Of a stretch of 64,000 bases of DNA, positions 25,891 to 34,775 are shown one piece after another. Each line of letters begins with the position of its first letter. Within the stretch, counting starts at the first letter, position 1. The notes under the pieces were generated by a model, which had not been told where the DNA came from, did no database searches, and saw only the letters and a list, made by a program, of their open reading frames with translations. A program made the position numbers and the translations under genes. This stretch comes from Belnapia mucosa (lineage in GTDB: Bacteria; Pseudomonadota; Alphaproteobacteria; Acetobacterales; Acetobacteraceae). Where the stretch lies: contig NZ_JAEUXJ010000007.1 in assembly GCF_016775475.1 (NCBI RefSeq), forward strand, positions 62,001-126,000. Reading direction: 5' to 3'.

Positions 25891-27443
25891 ACCTCCACGT
25901 TCCAGAACATCGGGAAGCTCGACTGCGGCAGGTTCCGCAGCCGGTTGCGGTAGCCGGCCGGGATGGTGAACTGGCCCCAGCTCACGGCCGGGGTCAGGTC
26001 ATAGGCGATGGCCTGGATCTCATCCGCCAGCTTGCGCCGCGCCGCGAGGTCCGGGGCGCGGGAGAAGGCCTGCAGCAGCGGCGGGATGCGCGCATCGCAG
26101 CTCCAGCCCGCATAGTCGGCACAGGTGCTGGCGACATAGAAATGCGTCAGCGGCGAGATCATGTCGATGCCGTTGGAATAGACCGAGAAGATGCCCCAGC
26201 CCTCCTTGCGGGCGCGGCGGGCGAGCACCGTGCCCCAATCCATCACCTGTTGTTCCACCGTGAAGCCGGCGGCCCGCAGGTTCTGCGCCAGCAGCATGGA
26301 GGCGGTCTGGCTGATGCTGCCCTGCACTTCCAGCATCACCACCGGCTGGCCGGCATAGCGGGTCTTGGCCAGTGCGGCCTTCGCCTTCTCGATCGAGAAA
26401 TCGAACGTCCCGGCCGCCGCGCGGCTTTCATAGGTGCTGTCGCACATCCAGAAGCTGGCGCAGCGCTGCACCGCGAAGCGTTCCGGCACGCCGACCGCCT
26501 GCAGCACCGCGGGCTGGTCCACCAGATGCCAGAGGACGCGGCGGATCTCCGGGTCATCGAAGGGTGGGGCGGCATGGTTCAGGCGGAAATTGCCCTGGAA
26601 CATGTGCAGCCCGCCGAGCCCCATCAGCGTGATGCCGCGCGCCCGTTCCAGCCGCGGCAGCAGGTCGAAGGGCAGGTATTGCTGGTAGTCGATCTCGCCG
26701 GCCATCAGCGCCGTGGCGGCGGTCGCCTGGTCCGGCATCACGCGCAGCACCAGCTGGTCGATCTTCACCGCCTTGCCGCCCGAGAGGAAATCGGCCGGCT
26801 CCGGCCGCGGGACATAGCCGGCGAATTTCTCCAGCACCATGCTGTTGCCTGGCCGCCAGAGATCGGTGCGGAAGGTGAAGGGGCCACTGCCGATGATCTC
26901 GGTGATGCGGGTCTCGCCCGGGATGCGGGCCAGGCGTTCCGGCAGGATGAAGGGCACCGGCGCATTGGGCTTGCCGAGCACGTCGAGCACCAGCGGGAAG
27001 GGCTCGCGCAGGGTCAGCACCAGGGTCGCGGCATCGGCGGCCTCGAATTGCGCGCCGGCGGCCAGCAGCAGCCGGCCCATGGCATCGCGCGGCGCCCAGC
27101 GTTGCAGCGAGAGGGCGCAGTCGCGGGCGGTAACCGGGGCGCCGTCATGGAAGCGCAAGCCCTCGCGCAGGGTGAAGCGCCAGGTCAGGCCATCGGCCGA
27201 ACTCTCGTAGCGATCCACCATCTGCGGCCGGATGGCGCCGCTATTGTCCATGGCAAACAGCGTGTCGAAGACATGGTAGCTGAAGCTGCGGGTGATCGCG
27301 GCGGTGGTGAAATGCGGGTCGAGGATCACCGCCTCGGACTCCAGCACCACATTCAAGGTCGTGGCGGCACGCGCGGGGCGGGGGCGGGCCAGCGCGGCGG
27401 CGCCGCCCGCGAGCAGGAGGTTGCGCCTGGTGGTCGGCTGCAT
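25887..27443 (-). CDS. family 5 (peptide/opine type) ABC substrate-binding protein
   Basis: A 518-residue extracellular solute-binding protein of the DppA/OppA family. The N-terminus carries TTRRNLLLAGGAAAL, a twin-arginine-like signal, with cleavage near ARA-ATTLNVV. Family blocks include DGLTWRFTLREGLRFHDGAPVTARD and GSGPFTF. No dpp/opp permease genes follow. It is upstream of nothing obvious and lies 53 bp after the aminotransferase gene on the same strand, so the two may share a transcript. Confidence 0.9.
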   Translation of the reverse strand: MQPTTRRNLLLAGGAAALARPRPARAATTLNVVLESEAVILDPHFTTAAITRSFSYHVFDTLFAMDNSGAIRPQMVDRYESSADGLTWRFTLREGLRFHDGAPVTARDCALSLQRWAPRDAMGRLLLAAGAQFEAADAATLVLTLREPFPLVLDVLGKPNAPVPFILPERLARIPGETRITEIIGSGPFTFRTDLWRPGNSMVLEKFAGYVPRPEPADFLSGGKAVKIDQLVLRVMPDQATAATALMAGEIDYQQYLPFDLLPRLERARGITLMGLGGLHMFQGNFRLNHAAPPFDDPEIRRVLWHLVDQPAVLQAVGVPERFAVQRCASFWMCDSTYESRAAAGTFDFSIEKAKAALAKTRYAGQPVVMLEVQGSISQTASMLLAQNLRAAGFTVEQQVMDWGTVLARRARKEGWGIFSVYSNGIDMISPLTHFYVASTCADYAGWSCDARIPPLLQAFSRAPDLAARRKLADEIQAIAYDLTPAVSWGQFTIPAGYRNRLRNLPQSSFPMFWNVEV

Positions 27444-27496
27444 GGTTCCTCTCCCCGTTCCTCTGCCGGCAGCTTAGGCACGGAGCGGCGGCCGCG

Positions 27497-28726
27497 TCAC
27501 CCGATCGCTGCGGCGGCGGCGAAGCCGGTCTCGGCGGCCCGTAGCGCCTCGTCGATCTCGGCCGGGCCATGGGCGCAGCTGAGGAACATGTTGTGCTTGG
27601 GGTGGAAATAGGCCCCGGCCCGCAGCGCCGCGGCGCAGAAGGCATTGCCGCGGGCGAAATCCGCATCGCCCTCGAACAGCATCAGCGGCATCTGCGGCGG
27701 GCCGGATTGGCGGATGCCGAGCCCGTGCCGGGCGGCTCCGGCGGCCAGCCCGGCGCGCAGCCTCTCCCCCATCGCCAGCATCCGGGCGGGGCCGTCGATA
27801 CGCCGCAACTCCGCAAGCGTCGCCAGGGCCGCCGCCATGGGCACCGCGGCGCACCAGAAGGAGCCGGTGGTGAAGATCGAGGATGCGGCCTCGCGGAAGC
27901 GCTCCGCCCCCGTCACCGCCGCCAGCGCATGCCCATTGGCGATCGCCTTGCTCCAGGCCGAAAGGTCGGGGCGGATGCCCATGGCCTCCCAGGAGCCGCC
28001 GAGGGCGAGGCGGAAGCCGGTGCGGACCTCGTCCAGGATCAGCGCGGCGCCCGTCTGGTCGGCCAGCTCGCGCAGGCGGCGGGCGAAGGCAGGGGTGGGC
28101 ATCTCCTGGTCGCGGCCAAGATCGTGGCGGAAGGCGGCGACCAGGATGCCGGCGAGGTCGCCTCCGGCCCGGTCCACCGCATTCTCCAAAGAGGCGATGT
28201 CGTTGTAGTCGTAGTGGATGATATGCGCCCGATCCTCGGCGGTGACGCCGACCAGGGAGGGTGAGCACCAGGGCGCCGCGCCATGATAGCTGCCGCGGGC
28301 GGCGAGGATCTTCCGCCGCCCCGTCCCGGCGCGGGCGATGGTGACGCAGGCGGTGGTGGCATCGGTGCCGTTCTTCTCGAACAGGCACCAGGCGGCGGCC
28401 GGGATCAGCGCGACCATCGCCTCGGCCAGCTCGACCAGCACCTCGCCCGGTCCGTTCATCGCATCGCCGAGCGCCGCCTGGCGGGCCGTCGCCGCCTCCA
28501 CCGCCGGATGGCGATGGCCGAGCACGATGGGCCCCCAGCTGCACATGAAGTCGATGACCGTGTGGCCATCCACATCGGTCAGCCGGCAGCCCTCGGCGCT
28601 GCGGAAGAATTGCGGATAGCCGGCAGGCAGGCGGGCCGCATCCAGATGGCCCCAGAGGCCGCCGGGGATCACCTGCGCGGCGCGCCGGCGGAGCGCGGTA
28701 TCGATCGAATTCGGCAGGTCGTCCAT
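27497..28726 (-). CDS. class III aminotransferase, glutamate-1-semialdehyde mutase-like
   Basis: A 409-residue PLP enzyme of fold type I. It shows HRHPAVEAATARQ, NGTDATTACVTIARAGTGRRKIL, ARGSYHGAAPW, the aspartate block ALILDEVRTGFRLALGG and the Schiff-base Lys in LSAWSKAIANGHALAAVTG. These fit the glutamate-1-semialdehyde 2,1-aminomutase-like branch, but members in catabolic clusters act as ordinary transaminases. The ATG at 28726 follows GGAGG. It is divergent from the second peptide-type binding protein with only 51 bp between the starts, so the two likely share control. Confidence 0.9.
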   Translation of the reverse strand: MDDLPNSIDTALRRRAAQVIPGGLWGHLDAARLPAGYPQFFRSAEGCRLTDVDGHTVIDFMCSWGPIVLGHRHPAVEAATARQAALGDAMNGPGEVLVELAEAMVALIPAAAWCLFEKNGTDATTACVTIARAGTGRRKILAARGSYHGAAPWCSPSLVGVTAEDRAHIIHYDYNDIASLENAVDRAGGDLAGILVAAFRHDLGRDQEMPTPAFARRLRELADQTGAALILDEVRTGFRLALGGSWEAMGIRPDLSAWSKAIANGHALAAVTGAERFREAASSIFTTGSFWCAAVPMAAALATLAELRRIDGPARMLAMGERLRAGLAAGAARHGLGIRQSGPPQMPLMLFEGDADFARGNAFCAAALRAGAYFHPKHNMFLSCAHGPAEIDEALRAAETGFAAAAAIG

Positions 28727-28777
28727 GGCGCCCCTCCTGGTCCCCCCGCATAGTAGGGCCAAGCCGGAGGAGAGACC

Positions 28778-30268
28778 ATGCGACGCCTGATCCTTACGCT
28801 GCTGCTGATCGCCGCCCCGGCCATGGCGGAGACCACGCTCAGGATCGGCCTCGCCAGTGATCCGGATGTGCTGGACCCAACCCTCTCGCGCAGCGTCGCC
28901 GCAAGGCAGGTCTTCGCCGCCATGTGCGACAAGCTGGTGGATATCGATGCCAAGCTTGCGGTGGTGCCGCAGCTGGCGACCTCCTGGCGCTGGGAAGCGG
29001 ATGGGCTTGCCCTGGTGCTGGAGCTGCGGCCGGGGGTGCGGTTCCAGGATGGCGCGGAGATGGATGCAGCGGCCGTCGTCGCCTCGCTGGAGCGGCATCT
29101 GAAGACGCCGGGCTCCACCCGTCGTGGCGAGCTGGGGCCGGTGCGGGAGGTCATGGCGACCGGGCCGATGACGGTGCGGATCGCCCTCTCCGAGCCTTTC
29201 GCGCCATTGCTGGCCGCGTTGTCCGATCGGGCGGGGATGATCGTCTCGCCGCGGCAGGCCTCGGTGACGGGGGCGGATTTCGCCCGCGCGCCGGCCTGTG
29301 CCGGGCCGTTCAAGCTGGTGCGGCGGGTGGCGCAGGACCGAATCGAGCTGGAGCGCTTCCCCGGCTATTGGGATGCGGGGCGCATCCATCTCGACCGTAT
29401 CGTCTATCGCCCGGTCCCGGACACCACCGTGCGCGCCGCCAATCTCCGCGCCGGTCAGCTCGACCTCATCGAGCGGGTGCTGCCGAGCGATCTCGGCGAG
29501 CTGCGCGGCGACCGGCGCGTCGCGGTGCGGGAGGTGCCGAGCCTCGCCAGCGTCTATATCGCCGTCAACATCGCCAATGGCCCGGCCGCGGACAGCCCCA
29601 TCGGCCGCGATCCGCGCCTGCGGGAGGCGCTGGAACTCTCGATCGACCGCGCGGTGCTGAACCAGGTCGCTTTCGAGGGCACCTACCTGCCCGGCAACCA
29701 GTCCGTCCCGCCCGGCCATCCGCAGCATATCGCCGGCCTGCCCGTGCCGGGGCGGAACCTGGACCGGGCCAAGGCCCTAGTGCGCGCCATTGGCGGCCGC
29801 CCGGTGGTACGGATGTCGGTGCCGAACACCACGGAATACATCCAGGCCGCTGAGGTGATCCAGGCCATGGCGGCGGAGGCGGGGATCGAGCTGAAGCTGC
29901 AGGTGATCGAGGTGGCGACGCTGCTGCGGCAATGGACCGCGGGCGAGTTCGAGAGCCTGATCATCGCCTGGTCGGGGCGGACCGATACCGACCAGAATCT
30001 CTGGGGCTTCAACGCCTGCAACGAGGCGTTGAACGGCGGCAAATACTGCAACCCGGCGGTGGATGCGGCGCTGCGGGCCGGGCGCAGCCAAGTTGATCCG
30101 GCGGTGCGGCTTGCCGCCTATGGAGAGGCGATGCGGCTGCTGCTGGCGGACCGGCCCTACATCTATCTCTGGCATCCGGTCTGGTTCTTCGGCGCGGCTG
30201 CGCGGCTGCGCGGGTTGGCGCCCGTGCCGGATGGGCTGATCCGCCTGCAAGATCTGAGGATGGAGTGA
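28778..30268 (+). CDS. family 5 ABC substrate-binding protein
   Basis: A 496-residue DppA/OppA-type periplasmic binding protein with a Sec signal (MRRLILTLLLIAAPAMA) and a mature start ETTLRIGLASDPDVLDPTLS. The C-terminal part with WSGRTDTDQNLWGFNACNEALNGGKYCNP is usual for the peptide/opine group. It is followed directly by the penicillin-acylase-family gene, with overlap or near contact, which suggests that its ligand is an N-acyl or peptide compound hydrolysed by that enzyme. No permease genes are present. Confidence 0.9.
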   Translation: MRRLILTLLLIAAPAMAETTLRIGLASDPDVLDPTLSRSVAARQVFAAMCDKLVDIDAKLAVVPQLATSWRWEADGLALVLELRPGVRFQDGAEMDAAAVVASLERHLKTPGSTRRGELGPVREVMATGPMTVRIALSEPFAPLLAALSDRAGMIVSPRQASVTGADFARAPACAGPFKLVRRVAQDRIELERFPGYWDAGRIHLDRIVYRPVPDTTVRAANLRAGQLDLIERVLPSDLGELRGDRRVAVREVPSLASVYIAVNIANGPAADSPIGRDPRLREALELSIDRAVLNQVAFEGTYLPGNQSVPPGHPQHIAGLPVPGRNLDRAKALVRAIGGRPVVRMSVPNTTEYIQAAEVIQAMAAEAGIELKLQVIEVATLLRQWTAGEFESLIIAWSGRTDTDQNLWGFNACNEALNGGKYCNPAVDAALRAGRSQVDPAVRLAAYGEAMRLLLADRPYIYLWHPVWFFGAAARLRGLAPVPDGLIRLQDLRME

Positions 30269-30273
30269 CGAGG

Positions 30274-32556
30274 ATGGCTGATCTCGCGGCGGCATTGCCG
30301 AGGCTGGACGGGGAGCTCCGCCTGCCGGGGCTGGCGGCGCCGGTCACCATCCATCGCGACCCGCAGGGCGTGCCGCATCTCCGCGCCGAAACCGCAGACG
30401 ATGCTTGGTTCGCGCTGGGTTTCGTCCATGCGCAGGACCGGCTGTTCCAGATGGACCTCACCCGCCGGCGGGCGACCGGGCGCGCGGCCGAATTCCTCGG
30501 CGCCCCGGCGGTGGAGGCGGATGTGCTGTCGCGCCGGCTCGGCGTCGAGCGTGCCTCCCGCCGCGACTATGCCGCGGCGGCGCCGGAGACTCGGGCGATG
30601 CTCGACCGCTATGCCGAGGGGGTGAATGCGCTGATCGCGTCGGACACCCCGCTGCCGGTCGAATACGGGCTGCTGGAGGAGCGGCCGGAGCCCTGGGAGG
30701 GCTGGCACAGCATCGCGGTGATGCGGCGGCTCGGCCTGCTGATGGGCTCCATCTGGTTCAAGCTCTGGCGCGCGGCGGCGCTGCCGGTGGTGGGCGCCGA
30801 GCAGGTCGGCAAGCTGCGCTACGACGATGGCGGGCTGGACCGGCTGATCATCCCGCCCGGTGTCGATGCCAAGCGCTGGGAAGCGACGCTGGCGGAACTC
30901 GCGCCGAGCCTCGCCGCGCTGCTGGAGGCGGCGGCGCCGGATGCGGCGGGCGGCGGTAGCAACAATTGGGCGGTGGGGCCGGGCCGCAGCGCCACCGGGC
31001 GGCCGGTGCTGGCGGGCGACCCGCACCGGGTCTTCGAGATCCCGAACATGTATGCCCAGCACCACATCGCCTGCGACGAATTCGATGCGATCGGGCTGAC
31101 GGTGCCGGGCGTGCCGGCCTTCCCGCATTTCGCCCATAACGGCCGCGTCGCCTGGTGCGTGACGCATGCCTTCATGGACCTTTTCGACCTCTTCGTGGAG
31201 CGCTTCGATGCCGGCGCGACGCGGTACCTCTTCCGCGGCGAATGGCGCCCGGTCGAGCGGCGCCACGAGACGGTGGCGGTGCGCGGGGCGCCACCGCGCG
31301 AGATCGAGATCATCGAGACGCATCATGGCGCGGTGATCGCCGGCGACCCGGCGCGCGGCACGGCGCTCGCGCTGCGGACGGTGCAGACGGCGGAGACCGA
31401 TCTTTCCTTCGACTGCCTGCCGCGCATGCTGCGCGCCGGCTCTGTCGAGGAGCTTTATGCGGCGACGGCCGGCTGGGGGCTGATCGACCACAACTTGGTC
31501 GCGGCCGATACGGCGGGGCATATCGGCCAGCTCGTGCGCGCCACCCTGCCGCGCCGGCCGCGCGCCAATGGCTGGCTGCCGGTGCCCGGCTGGACCGGCG
31601 CGCATGAATGGGCGGGCTGGATCCCGCATGCGGAGATGCCGCGGGTGATCGACCCGCCCGGCGGCGTCATCGTCACCGCCAACAACCGCGTCGTGGCGGA
31701 TGACCATCCGGACTATCTCTGCACCGATTGCCATCCGCCCTACCGCGCCCGGCGCATCGCGGAGCTGATCGAAGGGGGCGCGTCGCTGACGCCGGCCGGG
31801 GCGGCGGCGGTGCATGCCGATGTGCTCTCGCCCAATGCCCTCCTGCTGCGGGAGAGGCTGGCGGCACTGCCTGCGCCTGGGGATGCGGCGGCGGCGCGGC
31901 TGCGGGCCATGCTGCTCGACTGGGATGGCCGGATGGCAGCGGGCAGCACCGCGGCCAGCGCCTATATCGCGCTGCGCCGCGCGCTGACCGCGCTGCTGGC
32001 CGAACGCAGCGGCCTCGCGGCCATCGTGGCGCACCCCTATCTCTCGGTCCCGCCCGGCATCGTGCCGATGAACCAGCTCTGGTGGTGCCTGCCGCGGCTG
32101 CTGCGGGAGGACGATGCGGCGCTGCTCGGCGGCTGGAGCTGGGATGATGCGCTGGCCGAGGCGCTGCGCCGTGCCGCCACCGAGCCGGCGCGCCCCTGGG
32201 GCGAGGCGCATGCGCCGCGCTTCGTGCATCCGCTGACGCCGCAATTCCCGGCGGCGGGGCTCGATCCACCGGCCCTGCCGCTCGGCGGCGATGGCGATAC
32301 GGTGCTGGCGGTGGGGATGCTGCCTTCCGTTGGGACCACCGCCACCTATGGCGCGCTGGCGCGCTACGCCTTCGATGTCGGGGATTGGGACAACAGCCTC
32401 TGGGCGGTGTTCCACGGCGTCTCGGGCCGGCCCGGCAGCCCGCATTACGCCGATCAGAACCCGCTCTGGTCCGACTGCCGGATGGCGCCGATGCGCTATT
32501 CCTGGCCGGTGATCGAGCGGGAGGCAAGTGCGACACAGGTGCTGCGGCCGGCCTGA
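30274..32556 (+). CDS. penicillin acylase family amidohydrolase without signal peptide
   Basis: A 760-residue Ntn-hydrolase. In this family a precursor is cut into alpha and beta chains, and the N-terminal Ser of beta attacks amide bonds of penicillins, acyl-homoserine lactones or other N-acyl compounds. The cleavage site reads GGG-SNNWAVG, with Ser229 as predicted nucleophile. Upstream blocks ARAETADDAWFALGFVHAQDRLFQMDL and downstream IGLTVPGVP and VTANNRV are family-typical. The ATG at 30274 has GGAG eight bases upstream; a GTG at 30265 overlapping the previous stop is an alternative. Most relatives are periplasmic, but neither start gives a signal peptide, so this one is probably cytoplasmic and acts on imported substrate. 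Confidence 0.9.
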   Translation: MADLAAALPRLDGELRLPGLAAPVTIHRDPQGVPHLRAETADDAWFALGFVHAQDRLFQMDLTRRRATGRAAEFLGAPAVEADVLSRRLGVERASRRDYAAAAPETRAMLDRYAEGVNALIASDTPLPVEYGLLEERPEPWEGWHSIAVMRRLGLLMGSIWFKLWRAAALPVVGAEQVGKLRYDDGGLDRLIIPPGVDAKRWEATLAELAPSLAALLEAAAPDAAGGGSNNWAVGPGRSATGRPVLAGDPHRVFEIPNMYAQHHIACDEFDAIGLTVPGVPAFPHFAHNGRVAWCVTHAFMDLFDLFVERFDAGATRYLFRGEWRPVERRHETVAVRGAPPREIEIIETHHGAVIAGDPARGTALALRTVQTAETDLSFDCLPRMLRAGSVEELYAATAGWGLIDHNLVAADTAGHIGQLVRATLPRRPRANGWLPVPGWTGAHEWAGWIPHAEMPRVIDPPGGVIVTANNRVVADDHPDYLCTDCHPPYRARRIAELIEGGASLTPAGAAAVHADVLSPNALLLRERLAALPAPGDAAAARLRAMLLDWDGRMAAGSTAASAYIALRRALTALLAERSGLAAIVAHPYLSVPPGIVPMNQLWWCLPRLLREDDAALLGGWSWDDALAEALRRAATEPARPWGEAHAPRFVHPLTPQFPAAGLDPPALPLGGDGDTVLAVGMLPSVGTTATYGALARYAFDVGDWDNSLWAVFHGVSGRPGSPHYADQNPLWSDCRMAPMRYSWPVIEREASATQVLRPA

Positions 32557-32564
32557 CCGGCCGC
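32544..32564. terminator. hairpin with the acylase stop codon in its loop
   Basis: GCGGCCGG (32544-32551) and CCGGCCGC (32557-32564) form a perfect eight-base stem. The CCTGA loop holds the TGA stop of the acylase gene. It lies at the convergent end with the aspartoacylase-like gene (stop at 32569). No T-run is present. Confidence 0.45.
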
Positions 32565-32568
32565 CGCT

Positions 32569-33555
32569 TCAGCCGATGAACCGGGCCAGCCGCACCGCCG
32601 TCTGGCCCGGCATGGTGCGCAGGCTCGGCATCACCAGCAGGCAGTCGTCATGCGGCGAGCGGATCTCCACCTCGCCATCCAGCGCCAGCAGCGTGTTCCG
32701 CCGCGGCACCACCTCGCCGCCACGGAAGGGGCGGACGAAGGCGAAGCCCGGGCTGTGTGCCGTGACGGTGCGCGTCACCTCGGCCAGTTGCGGCATGGGC
32801 AGCTCGGCCGGTGCCGGCACCAGGATCGGATCGGCGGGATCGACCGCGCGGAGAGTCCGCAGCAGTGCCGCGCCGGTCGCCTCCATGGTGGCGACCGTCG
32901 CCGCCTCCCAATGCGAGCCGGCCTCGACCAGGATCGCGGCGCGGTCGGAGTCAGGCGCGACGAAGGGCGTGTAGTCGATCAGCCGCTGGCCGCTCGCATG
33001 CCCCTCATCGGCGACCACCAGCGGCGGGATGCCAAGGCTGAGCGCCAGATCCGCCGCCCGCGCCGACCGCCCGACCAGCATCAGCGGGTCGGAGGGCCAG
33101 AGCATGGAATGCAGGTCGAGCAGCACATCGACGCCTTCGAAGAAGGGCCGCAGCACACGCGCCCGGCGCAGCTCGCAGGACCGGCGGCCGCCCTCCAGCG
33201 TCTCCTCGTCCCAGAGCCGGTTCAGATCCTCGTCGATGAAGCGGCTGGCGGTCGGGTCCTCGGGATCGAAGCGGCCATAGGCATCGATATTGGCGAAAAC
33301 CAGCGAGAGCCGGCCCCGCACCGGCCGCAGCCCCGCGCGCAGCCAGCGGTCGAGCACCACGGCGCCGGCGATCTCATTGCCATGCACCAGCGCCACCACG
33401 GCGACATGCGGTCCGGGCGCCGCGGCGGCGAAGCTCCAGACGCCGGGCAGGGCATTGCCGCCGAGGAAGGGGCGCAGATCCGGCGCCGCGATCCGCACAT
33501 CGAGACGGAGGATGCCGGAGCCGCCGCTGCGGGCGGTGGGCGGGGGGCTGCCCAT
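32569..33555 (-). CDS. succinylglutamate desuccinylase/aspartoacylase family hydrolase
   Basis: A 328-residue M14-like zinc deacylase. Metal ligands are read in VALVHGNEIAG (HxxE) and LLDLHSMLW (His), with NRLWDEETLEGGR also typical. This family removes acyl groups from N-acyl amino acids. The ATG at 33555 lies two bases after the stop of the ArgE-like gene, so they are coupled. The pair would act in series on N-acylated amino acids, matching the amide theme of the region. An in-frame extension to 33672 overlaps the upstream gene and is unlikely. Confidence 0.85.
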   Translation of the reverse strand: MGSPPPTARSGGSGILRLDVRIAAPDLRPFLGGNALPGVWSFAAAAPGPHVAVVALVHGNEIAGAVVLDRWLRAGLRPVRGRLSLVFANIDAYGRFDPEDPTASRFIDEDLNRLWDEETLEGGRRSCELRRARVLRPFFEGVDVLLDLHSMLWPSDPLMLVGRSARAADLALSLGIPPLVVADEGHASGQRLIDYTPFVAPDSDRAAILVEAGSHWEAATVATMEATGAALLRTLRAVDPADPILVPAPAELPMPQLAEVTRTVTAHSPGFAFVRPFRGGEVVPRRNTLLALDGEVEIRSPHDDCLLVMPSLRTMPGQTAVRLARFIG

Positions 33556-33557
33556 GC

Positions 33558-34715
33558 TCAGGCCGCCAGCGTCCCGGCCAGGCGACGCAGGAAGCCGAGG
33601 CAGGATTGCAACTCGCTCTCGGCCACCCATTCCTCCGGCTGGTGCGCCTGGGCGATATGGCCCGGACCGCAAACGATGCTAGGGATGCCGGCGCCCTGAT
33701 AGATTCCGGCTTCGGTCCCGTAGCTGACGCGGCCGGGGGCGTTGCGCCCGGTGAGGCGCTGCACCAGCAGGGTGAGCGACGCATCCTCGGCGAGGTCGAG
33801 CGCCGGAAGGCTGGACCGCACCGCGATGTCGAGCGCCGCCGTCGGATGCACCGCCCGCAGCGGCGGCAGCGCGGTCTCCTCCATGAAGGCGCGGAATTCC
33901 TCCAGCACTGCCGCGGGATCGTCGCCCGGCACGCTGCGCACCTCGAAGGTGAAGGCGGCGCGGTCGGGGACGATGTTGAGGATGCTGCCGGCCTGGAAGG
34001 TGCCGACATGCACGGTGGTCCAGGGTGGCTCGAAGCCCGGGGCGCGACGGCCTTCCGTGGCGAAGGCGCGGGCGCGGCGGGAGAGGAAGGCGACTCCCTC
34101 CGCCGCCGCCTGCAGGGCATTCGCGGTTTCGGTGGTGCGCGAGGAATGGCCGGAGAGGCCGGTGACGGTGACGTCCCAGCTCGCATAGCCTTTATGGCCG
34201 ATCACCGGCGCCATGCCGGTCGGCTCGCCCACCACGCAGGCGGCCGGGCGCGGTTCTGCCTCGATCTCCTCCGCCAGCCGCCAGGCGCCGCTGGCATTGG
34301 TTTCCTCGTCATGCGTCAGCCAGAGATGCATCGGGCGCGCCAGGGGCATGGCGGCGAATTCCGGCATCATCGCGATGGCGCAGGCGGCGAAGCCCTTCAT
34401 ATCCGTGGCGCCGCGACCGATCAGCCGGCCATCCTGCCGGCGCAGGCGGAAGGGATCGGCCTGCCAGGCCTGGCCCTCGACCGGCACGCAATCGACATGC
34501 GCCGAGAGCGCGATGCCGCCCGCCACGCGCGGCCCGACCAGCGCATGCAGATTGGCTTTCCGCCCCTCGCCATCGAGCGTGACGCGGCTGGCGATTCCAT
34601 GCGCCGCCAGCCACGCTTCCACCGCGCGGATCAGATCGAGGTTGCTCTCGCGGCTGGTGGTGTCGAATCCCACCAGGCTTTCGAGCAGCCCCAGCGCTTC
34701 GCCGAGTTCCGCCAT
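33558..34715 (-). CDS. ArgE-like M20 deacetylase
   Basis: A 385-residue M20 family amidohydrolase closest in layout to acetylornithine deacetylase. Metal-binding blocks are SAHVDCVPV (H, D), GRGATDMKGF (bridging D), THDEETNASG (catalytic and metal Glu), CVVGEPTG, and the late His in CGPGHIAQAHQPEE. Because it is coupled to an aspartoacylase-family gene and sits in a catabolic region, it may serve degradation of N-acyl amino acids rather than arginine synthesis. The argC in this window (53.9 kb) is far away. It is divergent from MlrC with 60 bp between starts. Confidence 0.87.
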   Translation of the reverse strand: MAELGEALGLLESLVGFDTTSRESNLDLIRAVEAWLAAHGIASRVTLDGEGRKANLHALVGPRVAGGIALSAHVDCVPVEGQAWQADPFRLRRQDGRLIGRGATDMKGFAACAIAMMPEFAAMPLARPMHLWLTHDEETNASGAWRLAEEIEAEPRPAACVVGEPTGMAPVIGHKGYASWDVTVTGLSGHSSRTTETANALQAAAEGVAFLSRRARAFATEGRRAPGFEPPWTTVHVGTFQAGSILNIVPDRAAFTFEVRSVPGDDPAAVLEEFRAFMEETALPPLRAVHPTAALDIAVRSSLPALDLAEDASLTLLVQRLTGRNAPGRVSYGTEAGIYQGAGIPSIVCGPGHIAQAHQPEEWVAESELQSCLGFLRRLAGTLAA

Positions 34716-34775
34716 CCCTTGTCTCCCCGGGCCAGTCTATACGGGGTGGCGGTATCGGCAATCCGGGGGGCGGAG

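Noticed and set aside
30163-32445. Open frame of 760 codons on the minus strand
   Set aside because: Antisense to the penicillin acylase gene, which has an intact nucleophile site; the product is Arg/His/Gly-rich noise.
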